From: Anoplopoma fimbria
Taxonomy: Eukaryota > Chordata > Actinopteri > Perciformes > Anoplopomatidae
NCBI RefSeq assembly: GCF_027596085.1
Contig: NC_072463.1
Coordinates: 698,692-762,691, forward strand
Direction of reading: 5' to 3'
DNA length: 64,000 nucleotides
The stretch's first letter is position 1; every line of letters begins with the position of its first letter. Positions 51,369-64,000 of the stretch are shown here, one piece after another. Under the pieces are notes generated by a model. It saw nothing but the letters and a program-made list of their open reading frames with translations, was not told where the DNA came from and searched no databases. The position numbers and the translations under genes are program-made.

Positions 51369-52822
51369 ACTTTCTCAGCCAGGCCCGTACATCAGCCAAA
51401 ACTCTGCACAGCATCCTGCAGAAGATCCTGTTCTTTACTTTTTAATACTGGGGGTACTGGTGAGTTAGTCACCCACCATCCTGTTCCCCACTGTTCAAGG
51501 AGGCCTTTCACATTATTTTACAGTGCATCAACACATGATAATACAACTAACAACGAATTGCTTACTTTTAAAATGTATTTATTTTTAGAGGGGGGGTGAA
51601 AGGAAACAAAGGTGCCTGGACGGGAATCAAACCTGTGCAGTAAGTGTTATGCGCCCTAATAATTAAGCTTCAACAGTGCTTATTTTCATATCTTTTCAAA
51701 TCAATGTTTTATCTATAAAATGGCAGGATTTTATTTATAAAAATCACAGAACAAGAAGTGACAACTACAAAATTTCTTGTTCAAAAACAAAATATGAGAA
51801 AATCCAGTGACACAAAGCAGAGAAAACTAGTGAATCCTCAAAATCTGGAACTTGTTTGGTTTGTATTCAATCATTGTTACTAACTAATGAAAACAGCCTT
51901 TACTGTTCTGCTGTAAGCTGTAGACGGTTATGACAAAGGGGTTTTATTACACGCTGATGACGTGCTTCAGTTAATTGATGACGTCCTTTTTCTCTTTAAT
52001 TTAATTTTAATTTTCTACTTTTCTTTTTTCCTGTATGGAATAAAAGACATTGCGTGTTGAACTTCTTTTACAGACTTTCAAAGTTGAGGCGGGATGGTGA
52101 GAGGGATGCTCGTTAAAGAAAAGAAAAGTGAAAAGAAAAGCTTTGCTTCAATTGTAACATTGTATGACGTTATTCTGTCCTTCAATAACAAACATTTATA
52201 AAAAATAAATAATAATAAAGAAAGTATATTGGTGTAGGGGTTTGAGTGCCAGAGTGAAAACAGTGACCACAAAAATAAATCTATTGAGGCAGCGAATAAT
52301 AATTATGTCATTTTGAGTGTTTATAAAATGTCAGAAAATGGTTTGAAAAGTCCTTTACAACTTTCTTAAATTAAAAAATAAATAAAAAACAAGCAAACAT
52401 TTTCCCATTTGAGGAGCTGGAACTAATTAATTTTGTCATTTTGTCTTCATTAAAACGACTTAAACCATAAATCTAATTACCAAGAAAAATCTTATAAATA
52501 AATAAATATTTTTCTGTTAATATCTCCACTCTATACTATATATATATATACCAGTTTGCCAAACTTCAGCTCATGTTTCCTTCTCAGAAGAGACACAAAG
52601 GACACAAGAAGTTAAACATTAAAAGAAAAACATTTCGGATACATTCCTAACAGGTTTGGAATGCGGCCTCAGTCTCAGCTCTGCAGCCAAATGTCAAACC
52701 ACAAAACACCCATAAAGCACCTGACCTGCTGCCACTGCTGGCTGTTCATCCTGATACCGAGAGAACCGGGCATAAAAAGAAGAATGGGAATAAATACTCC
52801 AGCTACAAGTAAAACACTGACA

Positions 52823-52836
52823 GTTACCACGGCAAC
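52823..52836 (+). promoter_or_regulatory. RFX X-box candidate (GTTACCACGGCAAC)
   Basis: A perfect fit to the X-box consensus GTNRCC N0-3 RGYAAC with a 2-base spacer. Sequence match only. Confidence 0.35.
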
Positions 52837-54245
52837 CAGCTTATTCCAAAATCACAAACAACTCTGTCAAAGCAAAGGACGGAAAAGTGAATCCGATATC
52901 TCGTGAAGTTTAACGACAAAACCAAATAGATCACAAAATATTACCATGTATGATCAACTAGAATAACTCCATTTAAAGAACTGAACTTGCTCACTTTCTT
53001 AAGATAAATAAACATGTAAATGTAAATATTCACACACTGACCAGACCGATTGGTCATAAAACCTAAACTGAAGCTCTTTCATGTTTCAAAGTACCCATAT
53101 CATTGAGGGCATTTACTTTTTACCATCCATCTTTATCCCCAAATCCATTTAGCTGCTACAAATGTGATCCCTTTTAATCCAGCCGACGGGATCGGGGTTG
53201 AAATGTCTGGCAGACGGCGATCTACTCCGTCAGCCTCTCTGTGCACAAGCCAACCGTCATATTCAGGATTATTTATGGAACAGCGACAGGAAGTCAGTGT
53301 GGCCCAGTCATATGCAGAGTCAGAAACTGTGTCAGGTGGACAAGAAAAGAGATGCCTGCCATACTTTTTACTGTATATGCAGCTTTAAATGGAAGCAAAC
53401 GGTAAAAGTTTAGGTTTATGTTGATGAGTGTTTGGTTGCAGATGAATTGGATGTTAAAAACTGGTTTAAGGAACTTGGAGGGATGTGTCTGTCTGCATCC
53501 ATTCTGCCTCTACGCCAAATGAAATTGTTGTTCTTACAAAAGTGAAATACTGGGTTTGAAAAGCATGTTTTCTTTTTATTAAAAAGCCAAAATTACACCA
53601 TTAATCACAGCCAGAAGCTATGAATAGAGGCATTATTGTCAGAGTTAAAATTTCAGGAGTTTCTGGAAACATGTCTGACGAACACTTTTTGCAACTTTTG
53701 TCAAATAAATTATCACAGAAAATCAACTTGCATTTTGTCTTTTTTATATTTTCTTCAATTACAACTGTGTTATTCTGTACTTAAGACATTTTGGAGTTTT
53801 ATAGAGGTGCAGGAGCAAAAAAACGCCCAGAAACTGCTTGAGGTGCAGAGGGTTAACGACTACTTCACCAGTTGGATAAGCAATCAGCCAATCAGAGCTC
53901 TGTAGGGGGGATTCAAAATGGGTAATTCATTTTTTTCTTTCTGTAATAAAACAACTATTTAAAAAAAAATGTTGACCAGTATTAGTTTGGCACTGTTGGT
54001 CAGAGAACCATAAACGCGTTGTGTTTCCTATGAAGCTATCCGGCTTCATATCAACACAACTATTCTGGGATGCTTTACGAGTTCAGCCGGCGTGGAAACA
54101 CTGATGCTTCAGCCTCGCCCGACTCGCTCCTTCCTGCTCTGCTCTGTTTCTCAGCTTTTGGAAGAGACTCATCTGGACTCCCTTGGCAGAGGAAGAGAGA
54201 AGTCGCTGCTGCTTAATTAATGGTGGAAAAAAGCTTAACGACTCA

Positions 54246-54360
54246 CAGCACGAGAGAGAGGGAGAGAGAGAGAGAGAGAGAGAGGAGAGACAGAGAGAGA
54301 GACAGAGAGCGAGAGACAGAGAGAGAGACAGAGAGAGTGAGAGAGCGAGAGACAGAGAGC

Positions 54361-54400
<40 letters not shown>

Positions 54401-54459
54401 GACAGAGAGACAGAGAGAGAGAGAGAGCGAGAGAGAGAGAGAGACAGAGAGAGAGAGCA
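54246..54459 (+). repeat. (GA)n-rich array, about 210 bp
   Basis: GAGA with regular GACAGA and GAGCGA variants. Open frames on both strands (Arg/Glu or Ser/Leu) follow from the repeat and are not genes. Confidence 0.93.
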
Positions 54460-57400
54460 GTCGGATGGCTCACCACAGGAACTCCTTTAAGTTGGGCTAA
54501 TTACATAACAGCATCAATCTATTGAACACGGGATCAGATTTAGCAGCTTGCACATGTATGCATCCTTTTTATAAAAAAAAAAAAAGATATATATTTTAGC
54601 GGCCAAACATGACTTGGCAGCGTTTACAGACTGAGGAGCTCACATGGTCGGTCCACATCGAAGTGAAGACCTGCTCCTAAACGGCACAAATGCAACATCT
54701 ACGACACTAAAAATAACAGGAAAACATTTTTGTACGGATTACAGAGTAAATATTAAGCTGAAAAGAACAGTCAAGAGACTGTATGATCTCTTGTTGATGC
54801 TTTATAAATGCATACTATGGTAAAAAAGGATTAACAAATAGGGTTTAGAAAAACAACAATAAGAGCAGGAGTCCTATATATCTATATATATCTATATATA
54901 TGGATCCTATAAACTAAACCAAACTCCTCACTCTAACTGCTGCGAGGAAAAACAAATGCAACAAATACAGACACAGATCTCAGTGGAGCTTTTTGGGTTT
55001 CTCCATAAGGAAGAGACGGCAAAGTAATCCGACAAAACGAGTTTCAATCTGACAGACTCTGGTCGACTGTGGCTACAGCCTCCAATTCTTCACCGCTCTC
55101 CATAGCTTGTATACTGCGGTGCATTTAAGCAAGTTGTTTTGCCTGCTGCAGTGGACGTTTATTTGTTCTCTGTCTTGATACTTAGAGTGTAACGCCACTT
55201 ATTCACAGAGAAAATGCATCTGGCAAAAGTTACAGTAGAAGTATTTAATTCTGACAATTTACAGAAGGAATACATTCATTTGGCACAAGCTTTTGTCCAA
55301 AGTAACCTACAGTAAGTGCATTCAAACCACGTAGGAGAAAAAGCTTGATGACATCCAGCAGTGGGAGTTTTATCACCTTTTAAACAAATAAAGCACTTTT
55401 AATTCAAGTGCTTAGAAATGTGTTTTCCCTTAATGGACATGACGCCTTCTTTCATGTTAAAAACACAGGTCATAACCTGAAGGTCAGGAACTCCAATCAT
55501 GTGTTTTTCAGAAACATCTTAGAAGAATTATACTTTTTAAATTTCTTTCCAAAAGTAGACATTGCTTTTTGTCATATGTCACCAGACAAAATGATCAGAA
55601 ACCACTGTGATCAAAACATACAGCGTACATTTAGATTTCACGTACTCATATGTCCATATTTTACAAACATTATGATCATTGTCAGAAATAATCAGGCATT
55701 AAGGATAAAATTTCCCCAAAATTCAGTAGAGCAACCAAAAAAAAAAAAGTTTTGAATGCTCCAAAATGTTAACATTTTTTTAAATTTCTACCATTATTAT
55801 GATGCTTTTAAGGTCCTGGTATCTCCTGACATTTATCTAGTTTGGTCTGTATCATAGTGACAACAATAAGTCACTTTGGTGTTTATCAAAAGGAAAATAC
55901 TCCACTGCTGTGGTTCTCTATTCTTAGGTTCTACCGTTCCACACACGGCACTGCAGAGATTCTTGTCTAGGAAGGTGTAAGATGACCAGGAACGCACTCT
56001 TTAAGAACAGTCCACACACACTCAGTGTAAACGGGAAAGCCCCCTCGTCTATTAAAGCAGTCAGCGTGTGTGTGTGACGGGCGAGCGGGCTTGAGTTACT
56101 GCAGGAGAGAGAGAGAGAGAGTCCGACAGATGGGCTCAACAAGCGACTCGACCCAGTTGCGTCTGAAGGTCAGTTGTAGGATATCGTGTCCCGGCTGTGA
56201 CGCTGTAACGTATGTACACACTGTCACAGGGCTCCGCCGCCATAAAGGTATAAACAGTCACGTTAAGGTGGACTGGAGATTAGTGGTAACAGTCGATGGG
56301 AGGAATGTCAAGGCGCTGTGGGTGTGACCTTTGCTCTCCTCTCCTGCTGGTGGCTTCTAATTAACCTTATTTACTCAGAGAAAGTTACTGCTTTCAGTCA
56401 CAGTCTGTTTCAGCTGACGAGAACAACGGACCAGTCTTCTATTGTCGGTCACTGGAGTAGTCAGGGATTAAAAACGCCTCATTAATAAGTGTGTTTTTAA
56501 AGTTTAGCAATTTAAGAGTCACTCAAAGTAGGACAAGCTGAATATATAAAAGTAAAGCGTAGATTTAAAGATAAGATATTCTTTCTTGGATTCTCCCAAC
56601 ATGTCTGTATGTCGGTACATGTGTAGCCTCTGCTTAAACAGTCTCATATCTGACAAGTCTCCCTGTTATTAGCAGCATACAAAACATTATTTTTTTAGAT
56701 TTTGCTGAATTTACGTAAATTAAGTAAGTAGTGTGACAACAAAAGGACCAACTGAAACGTTTTTTATTACATGTCCGGTGTTGCAATTAAAAGGCAACAG
56801 TGATAAGAGCTCTCAGCTGAACCTATACATTCAGGAATCAGTTAGTCAATTAGTTATTACAGATATTGGAAGCCAAACCTCAATAGATTAGAATCATATG
56901 GGAAAACACGTTTTCAAACCTAAACCCTCGCTAATCTGATTCAATGTCCTAATGTTTTCAGTGAGACTGGATTTATTAAAACTGCCAACATAATGCACAT
57001 TAGACAGAGAGAAACTATCTATTGATACCTTGCGGATAAGAAAAATTGTTGTGACTTTTTTTTAAAGAGAATCTGGAATTTCAAACTGAAGATTCACACT
57101 TAAAAGCATCTCCACGCTAAACAGGAAGTGTGTGTCATGTTTCCCAGCAGTCCCTGCTGTCGCTACTGGGACCCATAAGCCACTGGGGTTAAACATTACA
57201 TAAAGGATTACAGTGTAGAAGAGATGATAAACGCTGACCGTCATAACATCTGCTCTGTTCGGTATTCAAAAACACAACAACAGGAAGACAGACGGGACCG
57301 GCAACATGGCTGCCGTCAGCTGTCCATGCAGATCTCTGTGCTGACGTTCATGCGTACAGATGAACTCACAATACAGAGGTCAGTGGGACTCCTGCTGCAA

Positions 57401-57668
57401 GAGTGCAGGAATATTCTGCAGTTATATTAACCTCGGACATATTTAGATAATATTAAATATAAAAAACTACCTGGTGCAAAGAGAGAACAACCAACAAACT
57501 AAAAAGACGAACCCGGACAGATGTGCAAGGAGGTTGATTGTGAATTGCTAAATATGTTCAACAAGCCTCAGTTCCGTTACGGTGTCACTGAGGATGCCAA
57601 CAAGCAGACCGGATCAGATTAATGAAGGAGAGAGGACAGCGGACCGCCAGTCAGAGCAGGAAACAGCT

Positions 57669-57682
57669 GTAACCACGGCAAC
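57669..57682 (+). promoter_or_regulatory. RFX X-box candidate (GTAACCACGGCAAC)
   Basis: A second perfect X-box consensus match with the same 2-base spacer, in the same inferred intron. Sequence match only. Confidence 0.35.
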
Positions 57683-59766
57683 CGAGTCAAACAGACACAA
57701 CACATGCTGACCCGGATGCAAGTCACAGACAAACGTACATGAACTTCAACATCTGCATTTAACTTAATCCACTTCCACATGCGGACAGGAGGAGCTGGGA
57801 ATCGAACCACCAACAGTGTTCTATTCTAATTGATTGTTTCAGTTAAAAAACACAAAGATATTAAATTTACAAGGATAAAAAAACAGATTAGAAGTACAAG
57901 TTTGATAACTTACTGGCTAGAACTCCCGTTAATACAGGTGTGTTTGTTAAGTGAGAGAACAAACATTTATTGAACGCAGTAGAAATGTTGTTTTTGGAGC
58001 CTAAATGCCAACAAATGTGGATTGAAGCCAAAATATTTTGTTAGATAAAAGACATTTTGGAAATGATTACATCTGGTTTTGGACTTCACAACGCCCTGTA
58101 GTTGTTGGAATTCTTCACACAAGTAGTATAAGACTAATAATATCCGCGTAGCCCGGCTCTTTATCTGCAACTGTTCAGCATTTGGCTGTTGATTTGTAAT
58201 CAAGTCAACAATATGGATGAACCTTCGAAATATTTGGTACAGCCCTATAAAACACATTGTAGTTTTACAGAAGAGTTTTTAACTCAGTACTCCTCAGTAT
58301 AATCCCACAGTGTATTACATGTTTTTTTTGCTTGAAACTATTCATTTATAAGAGGAAGGATGCATAATTTCTTCTTTCAAAAATGTTATATAGTCTCACT
58401 TTAAAAGCTTGAACGGATTATCAAAATTGTTGGCGATTTATTTTCTGTTGAACAACTGATTAACAATTATTTTAACTAAAAAAGAACGACATCCAGCCTC
58501 CAATAAAATCCACTGAAGTCACATCCAGGTGTGTTTCCTATCACAGTTTGGTGTCATTTCCTTGTGAGGAACTGTACTACGGTTGATTCCGACTTCAGAC
58601 ACCTGACTTGTTACTGAATTAAAGTGTGATTCAGATATTGTGAAAACACTTTAAGGAATGTTCTTACAACTCAACACTGACAGCAGCACAGAGCGGTACT
58701 ACACATCCACGTACTGTACACAGGCAGGATTTGTGTAACAGAAGACCTCTGACATATAAATATATGTTGACGACGGAGGTACAACCCACCCCGTGTCCCT
58801 ATCTCCGTGCTCTCAGGTCTCATATAAGCGGCCCCGCGAGGCGCCAGGCTGCTGTCAATCATTAACACATGCAGTCACTCTGGGTAAACTTTGCTCCCAG
58901 CTACTGCAGCCAACAACGCAGCAGATGGTAAAGCTACGGAGTGAGTCACTTTCACTCCTGTGCTCAGGTAACAAAAGGTGTAGCAGGTACTGAATATCTG
59001 AATTATATCTCAATTAGACAAACTGTAAGACTCCTGCAAACAGCAGAAAGCATCATCAGTGACAATCAAGGAAATAATAAGACCTAAGAGAGAAGTTAGA
59101 TTTTAAAAATGTTTAACCGGTCTGTAAACAATATCCGAGTGCACATAAGAGCATTGAAAGTGATTTTGCTTCCTGTAATCATTACTTCTGATCATACTTG
59201 CCATTAAAATATCCACTCCACAGCTCTTGTTGTGTGCAAAAATGTATTAAAGTTAATAAAGTGAATAAGGAAGGGATCTCTTAATGGTGATATGCACAGT
59301 CGGAGTGATCACAGCAAGAAAAACACTATTATAATTCTCATTTGCAACCTTTAAGTGAGCCATAGAGCACTTTTAATACCAGTAACCGTAAACCAAAGAA
59401 CACATTTAATAAAAGCCCTCACACACTTAAACCTAACAGCAGCTTATTTCATTCTTCTATGAATCAGTGATTCATTTACATTTCTGGTATCAACACTCAG
59501 CAGGGTCAGAGGTTACATTCCCCGTACAGTTCCATGAGTAAACAATAAATTAAATAAAACACTTCCAGCGTGAAGGTTTCTATTCCTAGTTTAATGATGC
59601 TTGTTGTGTTGGTGGATGGACGCCTCCACAAGAAGACACATCATTAGCTGCTAATTATGCGCTTGTCTGAGTCAAATACAAGATGCATATTTACAGGTTT
59701 TTTTTATTGATTTTACACGACCTCAGCACGAAGCAGAGAATAGCAGAAGTGGTACTTTAAATGCTA

Positions 59767-59798
59767 TTTGATAATAATAATAATAATAATAATAATAA
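59767..59798 (+). repeat. (ATA)n microsatellite
   Basis: About ten ATA units in the inferred first intron of ppp2r5e. Confidence 0.9.
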
Positions 59799-62700
59799 CT
59801 GTATTTTAAATAGCAAAACACTATAGTCACAAAGTGCTTTAGCAGAAAAAGCAGAAAAATTAAGGCCAGCAAAGAAAGACAAACTAAGATAAGAGTTAAA
59901 CTCCGATAAAACAGTACAAAATATAAATCCAATCGATACGACAAGAACAAAGTAAGAAATAAAATGGATTCACAAAATTACAAAAATAAATAAATATAAA
60001 ATTCAAAAAATAAAATATCAAAATAAAAATAAAGCTGTAAATCAATGTCACATAAAAGCCAGTGTATAAAAATGGGTTTTAAGAAGTGATTTAAAATAGA
60101 TTTCTGATTCTGCAAGCCACATCTCCTCAGGCAAGTAGTTCCAAATCAATCTCAGGTATCTCTCCTGTCCTCTGTACCTGTACTGAGCTTATTCTATTGA
60201 AAAGACAAGTGTAACCAAGGCCTGAGACTCGAGATCTTTAGCTATAAAGTCTGAAACGTAAAAGCTGCAGCAGCAGGAACGGTCACCTGGGACGGTTTTA
60301 CACAAAGACATCGTTCACGGCTCCAGGTGAGAGGACCGGGTCGCTCTCAGGGCTCACATAGCAGGAATTCCACCAGAAATGAGCGCCACAACACAGGAGG
60401 CACCTGTCCTTCAGCTCGGCTCTCTCAACACAAGAGCAGAGACGCCCATCCAAGACATCTGCATACGTTAGTGTCTCCATCACTACGTGATCATCCACAA
60501 CACGCTGTGGGATTCGGGCTGGTTTTGTTTGGATATTATCTATTGTATGGCATATTTAGGCAAGATTTGTTCTTTTACTTATTCAATGATTAGTTCATAA
60601 TAAGTTACAGAATTTGGCCAATTTCAGATTGTTTATTTAGGTTGAAGTAGGTTTCTTTTGTTTAACAAAAAGGTTTTTGTAGAAAAAAGGTATTGAAAAT
60701 GTATTTTTTTAAGTGTCAAACCTTAGGAATCTTTTCTGTGCTAGTACACTAAATTGATAATAAAAGAAAATGTATCCTATAATCAGTTTTCATTCCTCTT
60801 TCCACGACTTTGCATCGATTCTATTCCCTGTTGAATCCTGATTGACCTAGCAAAGAAACTAAAATATTTACTGTAATAGAGGTATGCAGATTAGTCGATT
60901 AATTGATAAGTCAGTCAACAGAAACAACAGCTTTGGTGAAAGGGTTTGTGGTTGAAATGTCAAACATTGTCTGGTTGCAGTTTCTCAAATGTGTAAGTCT
61001 CTATTTTATATCAAGGTAAATTAAGTCCAACCTCGGACTCTGGCTAATATGATTTCCATATTTCCAGACGTGTTACAGACTTTTCATCCAAAAAGCATAA
61101 TTGATGAATAAAAAGAATCAGTAGTTGCGACCCTGTATTGTAAACGCTACACTCCTGTGTTGACAAATGCTTAACAGCAAAGCAGACGGAAGCTCAGCAG
61201 CTTTCAGACGTAAACTCCTGGTTCCCATTCAGAACAGGTTTGAAAACTATTCAAAGAACGAATCAAAAACACAAACAAACAGACGTTTTCCTCCACGTGG
61301 AATCACAAAATGTTCTCCTTCCACCTGTTAACTTTCCATTCTCCTCTCAGCCAGTGAAAACACTTGTCTTCTGTTACCATCCCAGTCCATTTTTAAGTCT
61401 ACCTTTCCATCTGCCTCACACACAAACACACTCGTAGCAGCGACAGCGGAGGCTAACTTTAACACCACCCCCCCACCTTCACACCACAAACACACATAAA
61501 TACCGTCACTCACTTAATCAGGTTTCCTCTCCCTGTTGGGCACCAACGGTACAAAACAACAGTCATGAACGTTACGTTGTGGGTTGGTTTGAGCCAAACA
61601 TGTGGACGACTGAGGTTTGGGTGGACCCACGCTCCGTCCTGTGGGCTTGTTTGTAGCGAGTGGGGCTGGGAAAATGTAAAGAGACACCTCGTGGATCGGG
61701 TTTCTTCAGAGGGGAGGGAAGACGGGGCAGCTTGGTGGTGGGCTTCATCTCAGTCTCTGGCTTTCTGTCTATTTTCTGCTCCTCTCTTTTTTCTTTTTTA
61801 AAAAAGCCTGCTGCCCAGAGAGGTCAGAGACAGATCAGTCCTCCCACACGAGGGTGGACGTGAGCCGGAGACGTGAGGGGAACCTCATTCGGGTTGGAAA
61901 TGCCGTCAGCACGCTCAGCAACATGAGGATTTGGCCCCATGTTAGCTTGGGTTGCTGCTGAAATCAGATATGTGCTCTTAAGGCTGTGTTTGTCATGTTT
62001 TTCACCCCGTTTGTGCCACAGCAGCTAACGTTAGCGTGGAGGAGGAAGAAGAAGAAGAGAGAAACCTCCAGGAGAGCGGGGAGTAAACAGAAAACCTGAT
62101 TTTTACACACAAGTGTTTCTCCTCTCCTCACAAGGACACTGTCAGACTACAAAGTTACCCTTTAAGTTTACCTGCATGACTTAACAAGCACAGGCAAGAG
62201 TTAATCAAACACTTAGAATTGTTCTTTATTCTAATAATTGTTTGGATAACTAACTTAAACACATTGGTCTGTGTATTTTGTAGGAGTTCAGGTATGCGTT
62301 GACTGCGGTCGTTCTTTCGTTGGTATATTTTCTTCCTTTTTAGTTTCATGTATTCTTATAAAAATCTATTTTACATTACTAGTGTATATTAATTAATATA
62401 ACCATATAATACTGTGCTTCTTTAACGTGCAAGAGACATGAAACATTAATGGTCAAAATAAAGAACTATAAAGACATTTAGGATAAACAGATTCCCAAAC
62501 AGAGGAGATGAGTTTGTTTGTCCCGACAGGAACCATCTCCTTCCCCTCCTCTTCCTCCTTTCCTTCCTCCACCACTGAACATAATTCTTCCTCCAGGTTT
62601 CCCCCCCCAGACTCTCCACCTCTCTCTCTGTCTTCTGTTTGCATTCCTCGTTCAGCGAACATCTCCGTGGAAACACAAACCGAAGCTTTAACTATGCAGC

Positions 62701-64000
62701 AGCCGTAACATGTATGTAAATGAGATTATATAATTCCTACTGTATATTTACCATTTATCAGTCTGCAGACTCTTTTCACACCACGGTACATGAAAGTGGG
62801 ATTTATCCCGGCCATGTTATGCTAGTTTGTTGCTATGCCAACTCTGGTTGTAACCGGGGAGCTGGCTGGCAACTTCTTTCCTGCCCTCCTCTTATGAATG
62901 TTTATTACTTTGGAGAAAACTTTTCTACATGCACATGCTGGAGTTACAGCAGCACAGAAATCATAGAAACGCTTTGGGTCTACAGGAAGCAAGAACAGGT
63001 AATGTCGCCACTTTCCCTTTTTGATTTTTTTCAGCTTTTTGATTCAACCTTTATTGATTCAGGAGACTTCGGGTGAGCATCCATCTGTTTTGTTTAGCAT
63101 CACATCCACAAAGCTGTAATCAGTCCCACGTTGGAGCTGTGCAGTTCAACACGATTCTTGTGCTGGGAGATTGAGGACCTTGCTCAAGGGCAGTCTGCCA
63201 GTAGTTGTGGAGGGAGGTGTCATTATTCTAGCAGTATATTTCATATTTTCTCTTCCGTTAAGGGATTCACACAAGGGAAGCTGGATTCACACCAAGTTGA
63301 GTGTTGTGGTGAAACCGCGTTATCCTTTCATTCAGTTAAAGGTACGCATTGTTTTTAAGACTTTGGCGTGGAGAACACAGGGAATGACGAAAAGTTGATA
63401 AAAGAATCCCCTTTTGAAGACATGCAACCCCACCTCATGCCTTGGTGGCCAATCATGTAACCCTTCCAAAGACACCCACAGGAAGGAGAGCCTTGTTTGC
63501 CATGTAGCATCATGCTAGCTACCATCAACTGTGAAGTCAATTGTGTCCATTTGTTTGAGTTTGCAAAGAGGAAATGGAGGAAAAGGTCCGAGTAGAGTGA
63601 TGAAGTTCACCACCAACTCTTCTTCGTTGTTGTTTAATGGCGATTTGGAACTGCTTTTAGGTGCATTACCGCCACTTTTTGAGTTGTGGGGGTTAAAGTT
63701 TACGTGACATCACATATGGGCCATTTAAGTGACACTCCCACACTGTTGTACAACCCCTGACGCCTGACTAGTGTTAATGTGGCCTACCCATCCAGTTCGA
63801 CACAAGCTAAACCAGTACGTGTATTCGTCCTGAACCTTTGGGTACAGGATGTTTGGTTACCACATTTATTCTGTTTTTCACACCCTATCAACCAAAAAAT
63901 AAATAAAATCACTGTTACATTAGCATATCAACACAAATGAGAAACCAGAGCAGGAAGAACCAACAATATCAATAACATGTATTATTAGAGGAGCTTTGTG

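Noticed and set aside
54183..54525. Arg/Glu-rich and Ser/Leu-rich open frames
   Set aside because: They are translations of the (GA)n array on both strands.
60298..60498. 66-codon minus-strand frame (MDDHVVMETLTYADVLDGRL...)
   Set aside because: It looks somewhat protein-like, but no splice sites in phase and no recognisable family; kept only as a weak possibility inside the inferred intron.
62720..63076. 118-codon plus-strand frame
   Set aside because: No domain recognised, no splice or promoter support, composition near background.

Overview
This is vertebrate nuclear DNA, almost certainly from a teleost fish. It has short exons with GT..AG borders inside long AT-rich introns, long (AC)n, (AT)n and (GA)n microsatellites, fish-type dispersed repeats, and the remains of a LINE. 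There is no bacterial-style gene packing, no operon and no CRISPR array. Nearly all long open frames are chance or low-complexity.

Two protein genes are supported, both on the minus strand and both incomplete here. (1) kcnh5 (EAG2 / Kv10.2 voltage-gated K+ channel): four coding exons (18349-18277, 11298-11175, 7189-7083, 3456-3328) join in phase to give the first 145 residues, which are the PAS-cap and most of the PAS (eag) domain. The remaining exons lie left of base 1. A GC-rich leader with a perfect NRF-1 site lies just upstream of the start codon. (2) ppp2r5e (B56-epsilon regulatory subunit of PP2A): twelve coding exons (46283 down to 37721) join in phase to give 414 residues plus the stop. 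They match residues 53-467 of the 467-residue vertebrate protein. The exon for residues 1-52 was not found and should lie beyond base 64000, so 46284-64000 is read as one large first coding intron.

Layout: 1-18276, kcnh5 introns and exons 2-4, rich in dispersed and tandem repeats; 18277-18530, kcnh5 exon 1 and promoter; 18531-about 35100, intergenic, with minisatellites, an old diverged satellite, a purine tract and a truncated LINE with an SGNH-type ORF1 end and an AP-endonuclease; about 35100-37720, probable ppp2r5e 3' UTR; 37721-46283, ppp2r5e coding exons 13-2; 46284-64000, ppp2r5e intron 1.

The gene pair is conserved vertebrate synteny. KCNH5 and PPP2R5E are neighbours on human 14q23, and the paralogues KCNH1 and PPP2R5A lie together on 1q32. 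In mammals RHOJ and GPHB5 lie between KCNH5 and PPP2R5E; no exon of either was recognised here. The two proteins have no known shared pathway, so the linkage looks ancestral. No convincing undescribed system was found. The more interesting signals are structural: long foldback repeats, a 252-bp repeat present twice with one difference, microsatellites placed as splice-acceptor pyrimidine tracts, and an upstream reading frame overlapping the kcnh5 start.
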